DNA of 64,000 nt, taken from assembly GCA_035547915.1 (NCBI GenBank), contig DASZTS010000110.1, forward strand, positions 62,001 through 126,000, in the 5' to 3' direction. Origin of the DNA: DASSFG01 sp035547915. Its GTDB lineage: Bacteria > Planctomycetota > Planctomycetia > Pirellulales > JAICIG01. This document shows positions 54,962-64,000 of this stretch, piece by piece. A program made the translations under genes and the position numbers. Positions within the stretch are counted from its first letter, which is position 1. Every line of letters starts with the position of its first letter. A model generated the notes under the pieces. The model had not been told where the DNA came from and did no database searches. It saw only the letters and a list, made by a program, of their open reading frames with translations.

Positions 54962-55933
54962 ATGGCTGGTTCGACCGTCTTTCGACCGCACCCGCTCCTG
55001 CGGGGCGGAGATGTTCAGACCTTGGCCGGGGTCTATCTGCCCGGCCCGCACTGCGTCTACAAGGCGCAGCAGCGGATCGTGACACTATCCGACGGCGATC
55101 GGCTCGTGCTGCACGACGATTGTCCACCCGGTTGGTGCGCGGGCGATCGCACCGCTCTCATGATTCACGGACTGAGCGGCTGTCATCAGAGTCCGTACAT
55201 GAAGCGCATCGCCGCGCGGTTGGAGCAGGAGGGGGTGCGAGTGTTCCGCATGGATCTGCGGGGCTGCGGCGCGGGACTGGCGTTGGCCAAGCTGCCCTAC
55301 CACAGCGGCCGCTCGGAAGATGCCGCGGCCGCGCTGATGACCGTCGCCGAGCTTTGTCCCGACTCGCCCACCGCGCTGATCGGCTTTTCGATGGGGGGCA
55401 ACATCGCACTCAAGCTGCTGGGAGAACTGGGTGACCGGCCTTGCGGACACCTCGACCGCGCGGTGGCCGTCTGCCCTCCGATCGACCTTGCGCCGGCGGT
55501 CGAGAACCTGCACCGGCCGCGCAACCGACTATATGAACGCCATTTCATCCGCAGTCTGGTGCAACAGGTGAGACGGCGCGAACAAGTGATTCCCGATCTG
55601 CCCATCACCGATTTCCGCCCGCTGCCGCGCAGCCTGTGGGAATTCGACGACGTGTTTACCGCGCCGGTGTCTGGGTTCGGCCGGGCCGTCGACTACTACC
55701 GTGCGGCCGGCGCCGTCCGCGTGGCAGAGGGAATTCGCCTGCCGGCGCTCGTTATCGCGGCCCAGGACGACCCGCTCATTCCTGTCACTCCGCTCGAGCG
55801 GTTGCGTGGTTGCCCGAGCGTGGAACTGTGCATCACGCGGCATGGCGGCCACGTGGGTTTCGTCGGCTGGCGCGACTCGGGGCGCCGCTGGCTCGACGAG
55901 CGCATCGCCGAATGGGTAGTAGGCGAAGGGTAA
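54962..55933 (+). CDS. YheT-type alpha/beta hydrolase
   Basis: A 323-residue serine hydrolase of the YheT/EMB8 group. The family start is FRPHPLLRGGDVQTLAGVYLPG. The nucleophile lies in GFSMGGNIALKLLGE, the acid in AAQDDPLIPV and the histidine in HGGHVGFVG. It is probably a carboxylesterase; the natural substrate is unknown. ATG 54962 is chosen to match the family start; an earlier TTG at 54920 would add 14 unlike residues. Confidence 0.85.
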   Translation: MAGSTVFRPHPLLRGGDVQTLAGVYLPGPHCVYKAQQRIVTLSDGDRLVLHDDCPPGWCAGDRTALMIHGLSGCHQSPYMKRIAARLEQEGVRVFRMDLRGCGAGLALAKLPYHSGRSEDAAAALMTVAELCPDSPTALIGFSMGGNIALKLLGELGDRPCGHLDRAVAVCPPIDLAPAVENLHRPRNRLYERHFIRSLVQQVRRREQVIPDLPITDFRPLPRSLWEFDDVFTAPVSGFGRAVDYYRAAGAVRVAEGIRLPALVIAAQDDPLIPVTPLERLRGCPSVELCITRHGGHVGFVGWRDSGRRWLDERIAEWVVGEG

Positions 55934-56027
55934 ATCGGCGACCTCGCTCTCCTGCGAACGCTCGCCGCGCGTGTTGCGAACGGGCGACTGTGATTCCACT
56001 GGATAAAAAATTCTCGCGGCGGTCCTC

Positions 56028-56055
56028 TTGACGGCGTTGCTGTCTTGTGTACTAT
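56028..56055 (+). promoter_or_regulatory. Promoter of the GntR/ABC operon
   Basis: TTGACG (56028-56033) and TACTAT (56050-56055) with 16-bp spacing, 29 bp before the GntR start codon. The -10 box lies inside the left arm of the palindromic operator. Confidence 0.55.
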
Positions 56056-56069
56056 TTCGCTAGTACACA
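56046..56069 (+). promoter_or_regulatory. Palindromic operator of the GntR/ABC operon
   Basis: Perfect inverted repeat: TGTGTACTA (56046-56054), spacer TTTCGC, TAGTACACA (56061-56069). It covers the -10 box and the expected transcription start and ends 15 bp before the regulator's ATG. This form and place fit binding by a GntR-family dimer that represses its own operon. Confidence 0.75.
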
Positions 56070-56083
56070 TCGAAGGCGGTCGC

Positions 56084-56497
56084 ATGTTTCTCTCCATCGA
56101 TCCCCATAACGGTCTGGCTATCTACGATCAGATCGTGCGCCAGGTCAAATTCACCGTCGCCTGCGGGGGCCTGCGCAAGGGCGAACTCGTTCCGTCGGTG
56201 CGCGAGCTGGCACGGGAACTGGCGATCAATCCGAACACGGTGGCCCGCGCCTACCGCGAGCTACAGAACGAAGGCGTGCTCGCGCCGGTGAGGGGCACGG
56301 GCCTCGAGGTTGCCGAGGGGGCGCAGGCCCGCTGCCGTAGCCAGCGGCTGGAACTGATCCGCGCCCGGCTGAGGCAAGTGCTGACCGAGGCCGTGCAGAG
56401 CCAACTCGACCTCGACGAGCTGCGCTCGCTCGTCGCGCGGGAGTTGGCCGCCGCCGAGAAGCTGATCGATCAACGTCGCGATAAGCAGAGGACTTGA
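56084..56497 (+). CDS. GntR family regulator, YtrA subfamily
   Basis: A 137-residue repressor-type protein. The N-terminal 75 residues are a winged helix-turn-helix (GLAIYDQIVRQVKFTVACGGLRKGELVPSVRELARELAINPNTVARAYRELQNEGVLAPVRGTGLEV). The C-terminal part is a short helical dimerisation region, as in YtrA regulators, without a ligand-binding sugar or fatty-acid domain. It is coupled to the ABC genes, starts 15 bp after a perfect palindrome, and is likely to control the operon by binding there. Confidence 0.9.
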   Translation: MFLSIDPHNGLAIYDQIVRQVKFTVACGGLRKGELVPSVRELARELAINPNTVARAYRELQNEGVLAPVRGTGLEVAEGAQARCRSQRLELIRARLRQVLTEAVQSQLDLDELRSLVARELAAAEKLIDQRRDKQRT

Positions 56498-56499
56498 GT

Positions 56500-57426
56500 A
56501 TGGACCCGGTTATACGGCTGAAGAACGTCAGCAAGCGGTTCGGCAGTCAGGCGGCCTTGTCCGACGTCTCGCTCGAAATACCCGCGGGTGTCGTGTTTGC
56601 CCTGCTCGGCGAGAACGGCGCCGGCAAGACGACAGCCATCAAGCTGCTGTTGGGCTTGGAGGAAGCGACGTCGGGTGAGGCGCAGGTGCTCGGCCTCGAC
56701 AGCCGCCACGACAGTCTCGAGATCCGCCGCCGCGTCGGTTATATGCCCGAGCGGCCGACGCTCTACGAATGGATGACCGTCGCCGAGATCGGCTGGTTCA
56801 CGGCTGGCTTTCACGAGGCCGGATATCTGGCGCGTTACGAAGGTCTGGTCGAACAATACCAGTTGCCGCCCGAGCGGAAGATCAAAGCCCTTTCCAAGGG
56901 GATGCGGGCCAAGGTCGCTCTCTCGTTGGCGCTCGCACACGAGCCGGCGGTGCTGATACTCGACGAGCCGACATCGGGGCTCGACACGCTCGTGCGTCGC
57001 GAATTCCTGGAGAGCATGGTCGATTTGGCGGCGGCCGGGCGCACGGTGCTCTTGTCGAGTCATCAGATTACCGAGGTCGAACGGGTGGCCGATTTCGTCG
57101 CGATTCTCAGCCACGGTAGGCTATTGCTCGTCGAACAGCTCGACACGCTCAAGCGGCAAATCCGCGAATTGACGGTCACGCTGGCCGACGGCGCCGCGGC
57201 ACCGCCGGCCGTGTGCGGCGAATTGCTCCGCCGCCGCCATCGCGCCCGGCAGTGGCAGTTGCTGGTGCGTTACCTGGCCGAGGAGCACCTCGAGGCTTTG
57301 AGTGCGCACGAAGCAGTGGCATCGGTCGAAGCCCGCACGCCGCCGCTGGAAGAGATCTTCGTGGCCTATTTGCAGTCGCCTCCCGGCGCGCCGGGCACGG
57401 TCAACCAGGAGGTGCCTGTACCATGA
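56500..57426 (+). CDS. ABC transporter ATP-binding protein
   Basis: A 308-residue ABC ATPase: Walker A GENGAGKTT, signature LSKGMRAKVALSLALAH, Walker B VLILDEPTSGLD, and switch SSHQITE. The C-terminal 80 residues are the usual extension of ABC-2-type exporters. ATG 56500 (MDPVIRLKNVSKRFG) lies 2 bp past the GntR stop. The stop overlaps the permease start. Together they make an exporter in the cytoplasmic membrane; the substrate is not clear, though YtrA-linked transporters often respond to cell-envelope stress. Confidence 0.9.
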   Translation: MDPVIRLKNVSKRFGSQAALSDVSLEIPAGVVFALLGENGAGKTTAIKLLLGLEEATSGEAQVLGLDSRHDSLEIRRRVGYMPERPTLYEWMTVAEIGWFTAGFHEAGYLARYEGLVEQYQLPPERKIKALSKGMRAKVALSLALAHEPAVLILDEPTSGLDTLVRREFLESMVDLAAAGRTVLLSSHQITEVERVADFVAILSHGRLLLVEQLDTLKRQIRELTVTLADGAAAPPAVCGELLRRRHRARQWQLLVRYLAEEHLEALSAHEAVASVEARTPPLEEIFVAYLQSPPGAPGTVNQEVPVP

Positions 57427-60176
57427 CCTCGCTGACGCGACTGATGTGGAAGGAATACCGCGTGCTGCGCGGATTCTGGCTGGCGCTGGCCGGCTTCGGA
57501 TTATTTATCGATGCCCTGTTCTTCCTCCTCACGGACTCGCACGATCGGCTGGCCGGGTTCGTCGGCCTCGCCGGGGCCTTGCCCGCCGGTTTCGCTTTCG
57601 GCGCGGGGGCCATCCTGTTCGCGTTGGAACAGGAAGAGTCGACGCGTGACTTGTTGCGGGTGATCCCCGTCACACCGATGCCCGTCTTCGCCAGCAAGGT
57701 CTTAACGGCCGTTTCAGGCACGGTGTTGCTGTCCCTGCTATTGTTGTCGGTCACTATTGTCGATTGGGGTTTCATTAGAGCGGGTGTAGCGGAAACGATT
57801 ACCGGCGCGCTCTTCCTGACGCTGATCTACGCGCTGCTCGTAATGCAGGCGATGGGGTGGTCGGTCTTCTTCTCGTTGCGCTCGGCGAGTCCTCTGCTGG
57901 CGGCATTCATGGGCGCGCTGGGGGCTGCTCTGTGCATCGGCCTGGTGCATTTTGCGACCGAGCGAGTCGGGCTATACAGACCTGATCGTTCGGGGTGGGC
58001 TCCCATCCTGCATGTCGTTGCGACGGTATCGATCTGGTTGATCGATCTATGGCTAGCGAGCCGATGGTTGCACGACCGCCACGCCACGCCCCGTACGGCG
58101 GACGTGAAGAGCGTTCGCTCTGCGACACAGAAACGCCTCTTCTGGCAATCCTGGCGCCGCTCATCCCGTCTCTTAGCCACCCTCGTCATATTGGGTGTGC
58201 TCGTGACGGTGATATTTTGGCCGGCCTTCGTGCTGGTAACGGGCTTGCCGTTCGCGCTCGCGGGATGTTGTACCTTTCTCGCCGATCAGGAAGGCCGGCA
58301 GTTTCGCTTCTTCGCCGAACGCGGAGTGCCGGCGGGCCGTGTGTGGATCAACCGGCAATTGTTCTGGGCCGGTACGGCGATTCTTTTGGCGGCCATCCTG
58401 TTCGTCGTGCATCGCTTGGCGCTCCGTTTTCTCATCCCGTTGTCCGACATGCCAGAGCAGGTGCGCTCTCTCTGGAGCCGTTACGAGTGGGTATTCGCCG
58501 CCGACCGCTATCCTCTTTGGGTCGGTCTGGCATTCGGAGCGGGGCAATTCTGTTCGATGGCCGTCCGCAGCGGCATCGTAGCCGCCGCTGTGGGAGTGCT
58601 TCTCGCCGTTCTGTTGCTAGCCTGGGCGGTGCTGATGCAGGCGCTCGCGATCGCATTCTGGTGGTCGGTCGCCCCGCTGGTCGTTGCGCTGTTCGCCGCC
58701 TCGTGGCTGCGCTGCGACGGTTGGTTGCTCGAACGAAACAGTTTGCGGGCCTGGTTGCCACCCGCACTCGCGCTGTTCGTGCCCGTGGTTTGTGTGCTGA
58801 CCCTCGTACCGGTGTACCGCGTCTGGGAGGTTCCCGTCTCCGAGGTGGCCATCGACGTTCCTTCGATGTCGCGTGCTCCGGTAAGCGATGCTGCTCGGCG
58901 GTTTCTCGCAGCCTGCGAGCGAGTGCCTCTGTCCTTGGGGCAAAATGACTTGCCGTCGTTAGCCGATCCCGGCAATGCTGCGCCTACCGAAGCCGATAAA
59001 AGATGGTTGGAGGACAATGGGCGGGCTTTGGACGAAGTTCTGGAAACGTTGTCTCAACTTCCAACCGATGCCACGATCTGGGGCGATACGACCTACCGCG
59101 CGATCAATTGGTCGCAATTGGCAACCGCGATGCTGCGATCCGGCCAGCTTGCGGAAGATGATTCGAGACTGGACACCAAGTTGGCAACCGCGTGGCAGTT
59201 TTATCGAGGCGCGTTTCGGCTCGCGGAGGTGGTGCGTCACGACGATGGATATCTTGGCGAACTAACGGGCGATGAGATCGAACGGGCCGCTGCAACGCAG
59301 TTGCCTCGCTGGGGCGCGCGGCCGGGGCAGACGGTCGAACGATTGCGGTCGGCTATTGCGGAACTGCGCTTGATCGAAGACCGGCAAGCATCACTCGCCG
59401 ACGTGGTGCGTCGAGAGTACGCGGATAGCCTGCAGTGGATCGACGGCGCGCAAGCCAATCCCGGTCAGTCGGGCGAACCGGCCGTGTTGGTCGCCGGATG
59501 GGCACCTTGGGAGTTTGCGCGAGTCCGCCGCCTCCTCCACTACACATACGGCCTCTATCTGCTCGATTCGCAGGATGCCGACGCCGCCCTCGCGGGTCAC
59601 AACGATCCCTCTGCCTACTCGCCACGTGGGCCTCAACTGTACCAGGCGGACCTCTACTGGCGGACCAGCTTCCTTCAGGCCGCGCCAGCGGGCGGTTTGC
59701 CCGACTGCCGACGCGTCGCGGTCTGTTATCGCCGAGCGGCAGCATTGGCGCTGGCGATCGAGGCGTGGCGATTGGAACATAGTGAAATGCCGAGAACGTT
59801 CGACCAACTCGAAGGGGCATATTTTGAAGAAGTGCCGCTCGATCCCTACTCAAATCGGGCCTTTCTCTGGTTTCCGTTTGGCTGGAATGACTCGGTGCGG
59901 ACACCAAATGTCTCCCTTATCCCGGCAGGCACACCTTTGATTTTCAGTCCCGGCCATTTGGGTTCGATCAACTCTCACGAGGAAGCCACGCTCAACCGCT
60001 TGCACCGCCGCAACGCCCAGGATCCGGTCCGGGAGAGCAGGGCAGGGCACCCCGCAGCCGCTATGCCGATCGAAGCGAGCGGTGCCGCCGGGACGGGCAG
60101 GGCGTCGCAGCTCGTTGGGATGCCTGGCGAGGCGGTCCAAGGTCTCGCCTTTCCGATGCCGATCGTCGAACCCTGA
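57423..60176 (+). CDS. ABC-2 permease with long C-terminal extracytoplasmic domain
   Basis: A 917-residue protein whose ATG overlaps the ABC stop (ATGA). The first 470 residues hold about 12 hydrophobic segments in two sets, starting MTSLTRLMWKEYRVLRGFWLALAG, a classic ABC-2 permease lead. After a last segment near 450 (ALALFVPVVCVLTLVPVYRVW), about 450 residues form a soluble domain that is likely outside the cytoplasm. This domain ends in a segment (AVCYRRAAALALAIEAWRLEH, then MPRTFDQLEGAYFEEVPLDPY) like the P-x-DP end of pseudopilin-type proteins. This fusion is unusual for an ABC-2 permease. Confidence 0.8.
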   Translation: MTSLTRLMWKEYRVLRGFWLALAGFGLFIDALFFLLTDSHDRLAGFVGLAGALPAGFAFGAGAILFALEQEESTRDLLRVIPVTPMPVFASKVLTAVSGTVLLSLLLLSVTIVDWGFIRAGVAETITGALFLTLIYALLVMQAMGWSVFFSLRSASPLLAAFMGALGAALCIGLVHFATERVGLYRPDRSGWAPILHVVATVSIWLIDLWLASRWLHDRHATPRTADVKSVRSATQKRLFWQSWRRSSRLLATLVILGVLVTVIFWPAFVLVTGLPFALAGCCTFLADQEGRQFRFFAERGVPAGRVWINRQLFWAGTAILLAAILFVVHRLALRFLIPLSDMPEQVRSLWSRYEWVFAADRYPLWVGLAFGAGQFCSMAVRSGIVAAAVGVLLAVLLLAWAVLMQALAIAFWWSVAPLVVALFAASWLRCDGWLLERNSLRAWLPPALALFVPVVCVLTLVPVYRVWEVPVSEVAIDVPSMSRAPVSDAARRFLAACERVPLSLGQNDLPSLADPGNAAPTEADKRWLEDNGRALDEVLETLSQLPTDATIWGDTTYRAINWSQLATAMLRSGQLAEDDSRLDTKLATAWQFYRGAFRLAEVVRHDDGYLGELTGDEIERAAATQLPRWGARPGQTVERLRSAIAELRLIEDRQASLADVVRREYADSLQWIDGAQANPGQSGEPAVLVAGWAPWEFARVRRLLHYTYGLYLLDSQDADAALAGHNDPSAYSPRGPQLYQADLYWRTSFLQAAPAGGLPDCRRVAVCYRRAAALALAIEAWRLEHSEMPRTFDQLEGAYFEEVPLDPYSNRAFLWFPFGWNDSVRTPNVSLIPAGTPLIFSPGHLGSINSHEEATLNRLHRRNAQDPVRESRAGHPAAAMPIEASGAAGTGRASQLVGMPGEAVQGLAFPMPIVEP

Positions 60177-60313
60177 CTCTTCGATCGAGGACAGGGACGT
60201 GCAGTTGGTGCCAACATGGAGCACGGCGGTCCGTCGGCAATCGGTATACTGGGGAGTGTTCGCGGCGATCGTCCGTCGCGTCCGTTGTTCTGCCCCGGAG
60301 CCGCCATCATTCG

Positions 60314-61441
<1,128 letters not shown>

Positions 61442-61483
61442 CCTATATTTCACGCAGAATATGGTCCGTGGGCCCGGCTTGCT

Positions 61484-62038
61484 ATGGCTCTGCAAAAACT
61501 ACCGGCGATTTTCGTCACCGAAGAGCATCTACTCATCGGCGAGGTACAAACTCGCGGATTGCGGCTGTTGGAGATGCTCATCGACCCGAATTCACAGTTC
61601 GTGCAGCTCAACGACGTTCATGTCTCGCGGCGTGAGTCGAAGGCCAGCCGGCGAACCACGCTGAAAGAAGTGGTGCTCCGCAAAGAGCTGATCAGGCTGG
61701 CGGTGCTGGGGGGCGGGCAGCACGAGGCGCCAGAAACGCGCCGCTACGCCTTCGTCGATAAACAGACGTACCCGGCGTTTGTGATCGTTTCGGGGTACGA
61801 GATCGAAGGACGGCTACAGCTCCGTGGCACATCCAATCCCGTGCCGGCGCTCACACACGAATTGAAATCCTTCATCCCGATCACGCACGCGAAGATCTCG
61901 CATGCCGGCGGCAACGGCGAGCCCCTGACCGCATCGGTCGCGCTCTGCAACCGCGAGCACGTATCATTGTTCCACGTCGGCGAAGAATTGTCGGAGGCGC
62001 CGGCCGGCATCGAGCGCGTGCCCGCATTGAGCCGTTAG
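61484..62038 (+). CDS. Small conserved protein of unknown function
   Basis: A 184-residue soluble protein. It starts with LPAIFVTEEHLLIGEVQTRGLRLLEMLIDPNSQFVQLNDVHV, a pattern (ligand-like IxGEVxxxGxRLxxxL) that recalls DUF6812-type small domains, then a basic linker (RRESKASRRTT). Residues 95-184 repeat the theme loosely (SGYEIEGRLQLRG). I do not know its function. It is 42 bp downstream of mtnA and may share its transcript. Confidence 0.6.
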   Translation: MALQKLPAIFVTEEHLLIGEVQTRGLRLLEMLIDPNSQFVQLNDVHVSRRESKASRRTTLKEVVLRKELIRLAVLGGGQHEAPETRRYAFVDKQTYPAFVIVSGYEIEGRLQLRGTSNPVPALTHELKSFIPITHAKISHAGGNGEPLTASVALCNREHVSLFHVGEELSEAPAGIERVPALSR

Positions 62039-62056
62039 GCCCGAGCGTCTAGGATG

Positions 62057-62107
62057 GTCGGTTCGATCTTCGCAACCGACGCTCCCGCTCGCTGGCCCTT
62101 CGGGGCC
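62057..62107 (+). terminator. Two hairpins between 62038 and 62118
   Basis: GTCGGTT / AACCGAC (62057-62080, 10-nt loop) and GGCCC-TTCG-GGGCC (62094-62107), the second with a stable UUCG-type tetraloop. They follow the stop of the small unknown gene by 18 bp. No T-run follows, so a Rho-independent terminator is not assured. Confidence 0.35.
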
Positions 62108-62117
62108 GGCGCCGCCG

Positions 62118-63140
62118 ATGTCCTGCCGCTCCGAATTCACCCCGGTCCGCCTGCCCCTGTTAATCACGGGGATCGCCGGCGTGCCCGGATATAACGCCCT
62201 CGAGTATTTCCGCGCCCGTTACCCAGGCCACGTCGTCGGCATTCGCCAGCGCGACAACTTCCGGCTGGTAGGAGAGGGGGTGGCCGCCTGCGACGCCGAA
62301 GATCGCGACGGGTTGAAGCGGCTGTTCGACGAGTATGCCTTTCGCAGCGTGCTCGACTGCGCGGGCAACTGCGCGCTGCGGGCGTGTGAGCTCGATCCGC
62401 CACTGGCGCACCGGATCAACGTTGCCGGGGTGGAGAATCTGCTCTCCGTGATCGGCTCGGCCGACGTGCGGCTAGTTCATCTGTCGGTCGACCTGGTGTT
62501 CTCGGGCCAAGGTTCCGGAAACCATCGAGAAGAGGACGAGACCGACCCGGTCACTGTCTATGGCGCGACGATGGTCGCCGCCGAGCGGGTGCTGGCAGCC
62601 CACGCGCCCTGGGCCTGCACGCTGCGCATCTCGTTGCCGATGGGAGTGAGCTTCAATGGACACGCCGGAGCGATCGATTGGATTCAATCGCGTTTCAAGA
62701 AGTCGAAGCCGGCCACGCTCTACTTCGACGAAGTGCGGACACCAACCTACACGGACTGCTTGAACGAGTTGTACGAGACGATGCTCGGCAACCGGTTGGC
62801 AGGTCTCTTTCACGCCGGTGCCCCACGGGCCCTGAGCCTGTTCGAGGTCGGGCAGGTCATCAATCGCGTGGGTGGCTATCCGGCCGAGCATCTCATGGGG
62901 TGTCTCCGCGCCGCGGCCGGCCCCATTCCGCCGCGCGCGGGAAATGTATCGATGAACTGCGACAAGCTGAGAGACGCATTGGGCTACGAGCCGTTCCACG
63001 CCTGGCCATACGACGACGCGCTCGTGCCGACGCACCGCGATTGGCACCGCGAACGGCCGCGAGGCTGGCCCGGCTCGCGAGCCTTCTTGGAAGAAGTCTT
63101 GTATCGCAACCCGCTACGCCGCCGGCACGACGTGGCCTAA
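62118..63140 (+). CDS. RmlD-like NAD-dependent sugar-nucleotide reductase/epimerase
   Basis: A 340-residue short-chain dehydrogenase of the extended type. The N-terminal nucleotide motif is LLITGIAGVPGYNALEYF. ACELDPPLAHRINVAGVENLL and HLSVDLVFSGQ fit RmlD-like enzymes (the D-x-V-F segment), and YGATMVAAERVL contains the catalytic YxxxK position, but with V-A in place of the lysine (Y-G-A-T-M). The missing lysine suggests altered chemistry or a non-catalytic role. Function in surface sugar synthesis is an inference from family. Confidence 0.75.
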   Translation: MSCRSEFTPVRLPLLITGIAGVPGYNALEYFRARYPGHVVGIRQRDNFRLVGEGVAACDAEDRDGLKRLFDEYAFRSVLDCAGNCALRACELDPPLAHRINVAGVENLLSVIGSADVRLVHLSVDLVFSGQGSGNHREEDETDPVTVYGATMVAAERVLAAHAPWACTLRISLPMGVSFNGHAGAIDWIQSRFKKSKPATLYFDEVRTPTYTDCLNELYETMLGNRLAGLFHAGAPRALSLFEVGQVINRVGGYPAEHLMGCLRAAAGPIPPRAGNVSMNCDKLRDALGYEPFHAWPYDDALVPTHRDWHRERPRGWPGSRAFLEEVLYRNPLRRRHDVA

Positions 63141-63179
63141 ACGGCCGCCGAGGGTCGAACAGGAGAAGGGCAGGGGGAG

Positions 63180-64000
63180 TCAACCGTCGTGGGAGCCGGT
63201 CTCGACCGGCTCACCGTCCTCCAGCGAGCCACTGTATGAGATAATCACCAAGTCGTCTTCCGCCAGTCCCGTGAGCACTTCGGCCCGAATGCCGTCGTCG
63301 CGACCGACGCGGATTTGCGTCTCGTTGGCCACGTGGCCGTGGACGACATAGACGGTTCCTTCGCCTTGCGGGGTGTGCTCGTGCAAGGCGCCCGAGGGAA
63401 TCGTGAGATGGTCGGTGGGTGGTTCCAACAGAATCGTTGCTGCGCCGTACATTCCTTCTCGCAGGCGGCCGCTGGGATTCGGCAGGTCGATCTCGGCCCG
63501 CATCGTACGGTTGGCCGGCTCTTCGTATTCTGCGAAGCGGGCGATCTTGCCGCGGAATTCTTCTCCTTGCAGGGCATCGATGCGCACCACGGCTTCGTCG
63601 CCGCGGTCCAGGTAGGGCACATCCATATCGCGGACATAGACGACCACCCGCATCAGGTCGGTGCGTGCCACCGACAGGATCGGCATCTGTCCACCGTCGT
63701 TGGCCGCCAGGATGAACGCGCCGCGGTGATAATTGCGGTTGGTGACCACGCCGTCGTACGGTGAGGCGATTTGCAGATATTCCGCCAGGATCTGCGCAAG
63801 CTTTTCGGCGGCCTCCTTGACTCTCAATTGGGCCCGCGCCGAGGCCACTTGGGCCTGGGCACGCTCGACGTCGGCCCGCGAGCGGGCCAGTTCGGCTTCG
63901 GCCGTCTTCACAGCCGCCTCGGCCTCTGCTTCGGCGGAGAGGGCCGATTCGTAGTCGCGTTCCTTTTCGTCCGAGATGCGGTAATCGACGGCCCGTTGCT
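63180..64000 (-). CDS. RND/HlyD-type efflux adaptor subunit, partial
   Basis: The frame is open to the right edge; the N-terminus is missing. Visible from the edge inward are a long Glu/Ala-rich coiled-coil hairpin, then the lipoyl-like IASPYDGVVTNRNYHRGAFI, the beta-barrel (LMRVVVYVRDMDVPYLDRGDEAVVRI), LREGMYGAATILLEPP, and a membrane-proximal end with VGRDDGIRAEVLTGLAEDDLVII. It links an inner-membrane pump with an outer-membrane channel. The pump itself would lie outside the window. A 243-residue frame from 63911 is only its internal part. Confidence 0.9.
   Translation of the reverse strand, partial: QRAVDYRISDEKERDYESALSAEAEAEAAVKTAEAELARSRADVERAQAQVASARAQLRVKEAAEKLAQILAEYLQIASPYDGVVTNRNYHRGAFILAANDGGQMPILSVARTDLMRVVVYVRDMDVPYLDRGDEAVVRIDALQGEEFRGKIARFAEYEEPANRTMRAEIDLPNPSGRLREGMYGAATILLEPPTDHLTIPSGALHEHTPQGEGTVYVVHGHVANETQIRVGRDDGIRAEVLTGLAEDDLVIISYSGSLEDGEPVETGSHDG

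Overview
The window is GC-rich chromosomal DNA from a planctomycete, most likely of the Pirellulales group. This rests on gene content, not on a database search: a PSCyt1/WD40 protein paired with a PSCyt2 (DUF1549/DUF1553) protein, Ser/Thr kinases with FHA partners, TDxGL-type leucine-rich repeats, a giant DUF11 surface protein with an N-terminal LEDRMLLA motif, and many short secreted or membrane proteins of planctomycete type. I see no rRNA, tRNA, CRISPR array, prophage or intact insertion sequence.

Layout. 1-6402 (minus) is the 5' part of a giant surface protein with 124-residue DUF11 repeats and DUF4214 units, running off the left edge. 6923-12034 (minus) holds a TPR-glycosyltransferase fusion, a prolyl oligopeptidase and ogt. 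12262-14270 (plus) is a coupled pair of an unknown conserved protein and a PLP aminotransferase. 14442-21043 (plus) is a tandem array of three paralogous membrane proteins with leucine-rich repeats. 21359-26265 (plus) is the PSCyt1-WD40 / PSCyt2-PSD1 pair. 26312-28336 holds a Gfo/Idh/MocA oxidoreductase (minus) and a thioredoxin-like protein (plus). 28688-36152 holds a Ser/Thr kinase, an orphan sarcosine oxidase beta subunit, a Uma2 nuclease, and a minus-strand run of FHA membrane protein, anchored GATase-like protein and tyrA. 36389-38790 is a coupled GT2 / BshC-like pair. 38944-44251 is a three-gene minus-strand operon (FG-GAP protein, trypsin-like protease, DUF3352-like protein) joined by TGATG overlaps.

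From 44821 nearly everything is on the plus strand. First comes a signalling cluster: coiled-coil protein, FHA protein, Ser/Thr kinase, membrane protein, ECF sigma factor, zinc-finger-like protein, tsaD. Then a second DUF3352-like protein, a small membrane protein and a YheT-type hydrolase. Next is an autoregulated GntR/ABC transporter operon with a clear palindromic operator, then mtnA, a small unknown protein and a sugar-nucleotide reductase-like protein. The window ends inside a minus-strand RND adaptor gene.

The most unusual non-coding signal is a pair of homologous intergenic elements of about 97 bp (28343-28441 and 36238-36333). Each has terminal inverted repeats and each lies downstream of a gene in the same orientation. 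One copy sits beside a short relic that looks like the start of a GT2 glycosyltransferase gene. Start codons were adjusted by ribosome-binding sites and stop/start overlaps; where this was done it is stated.
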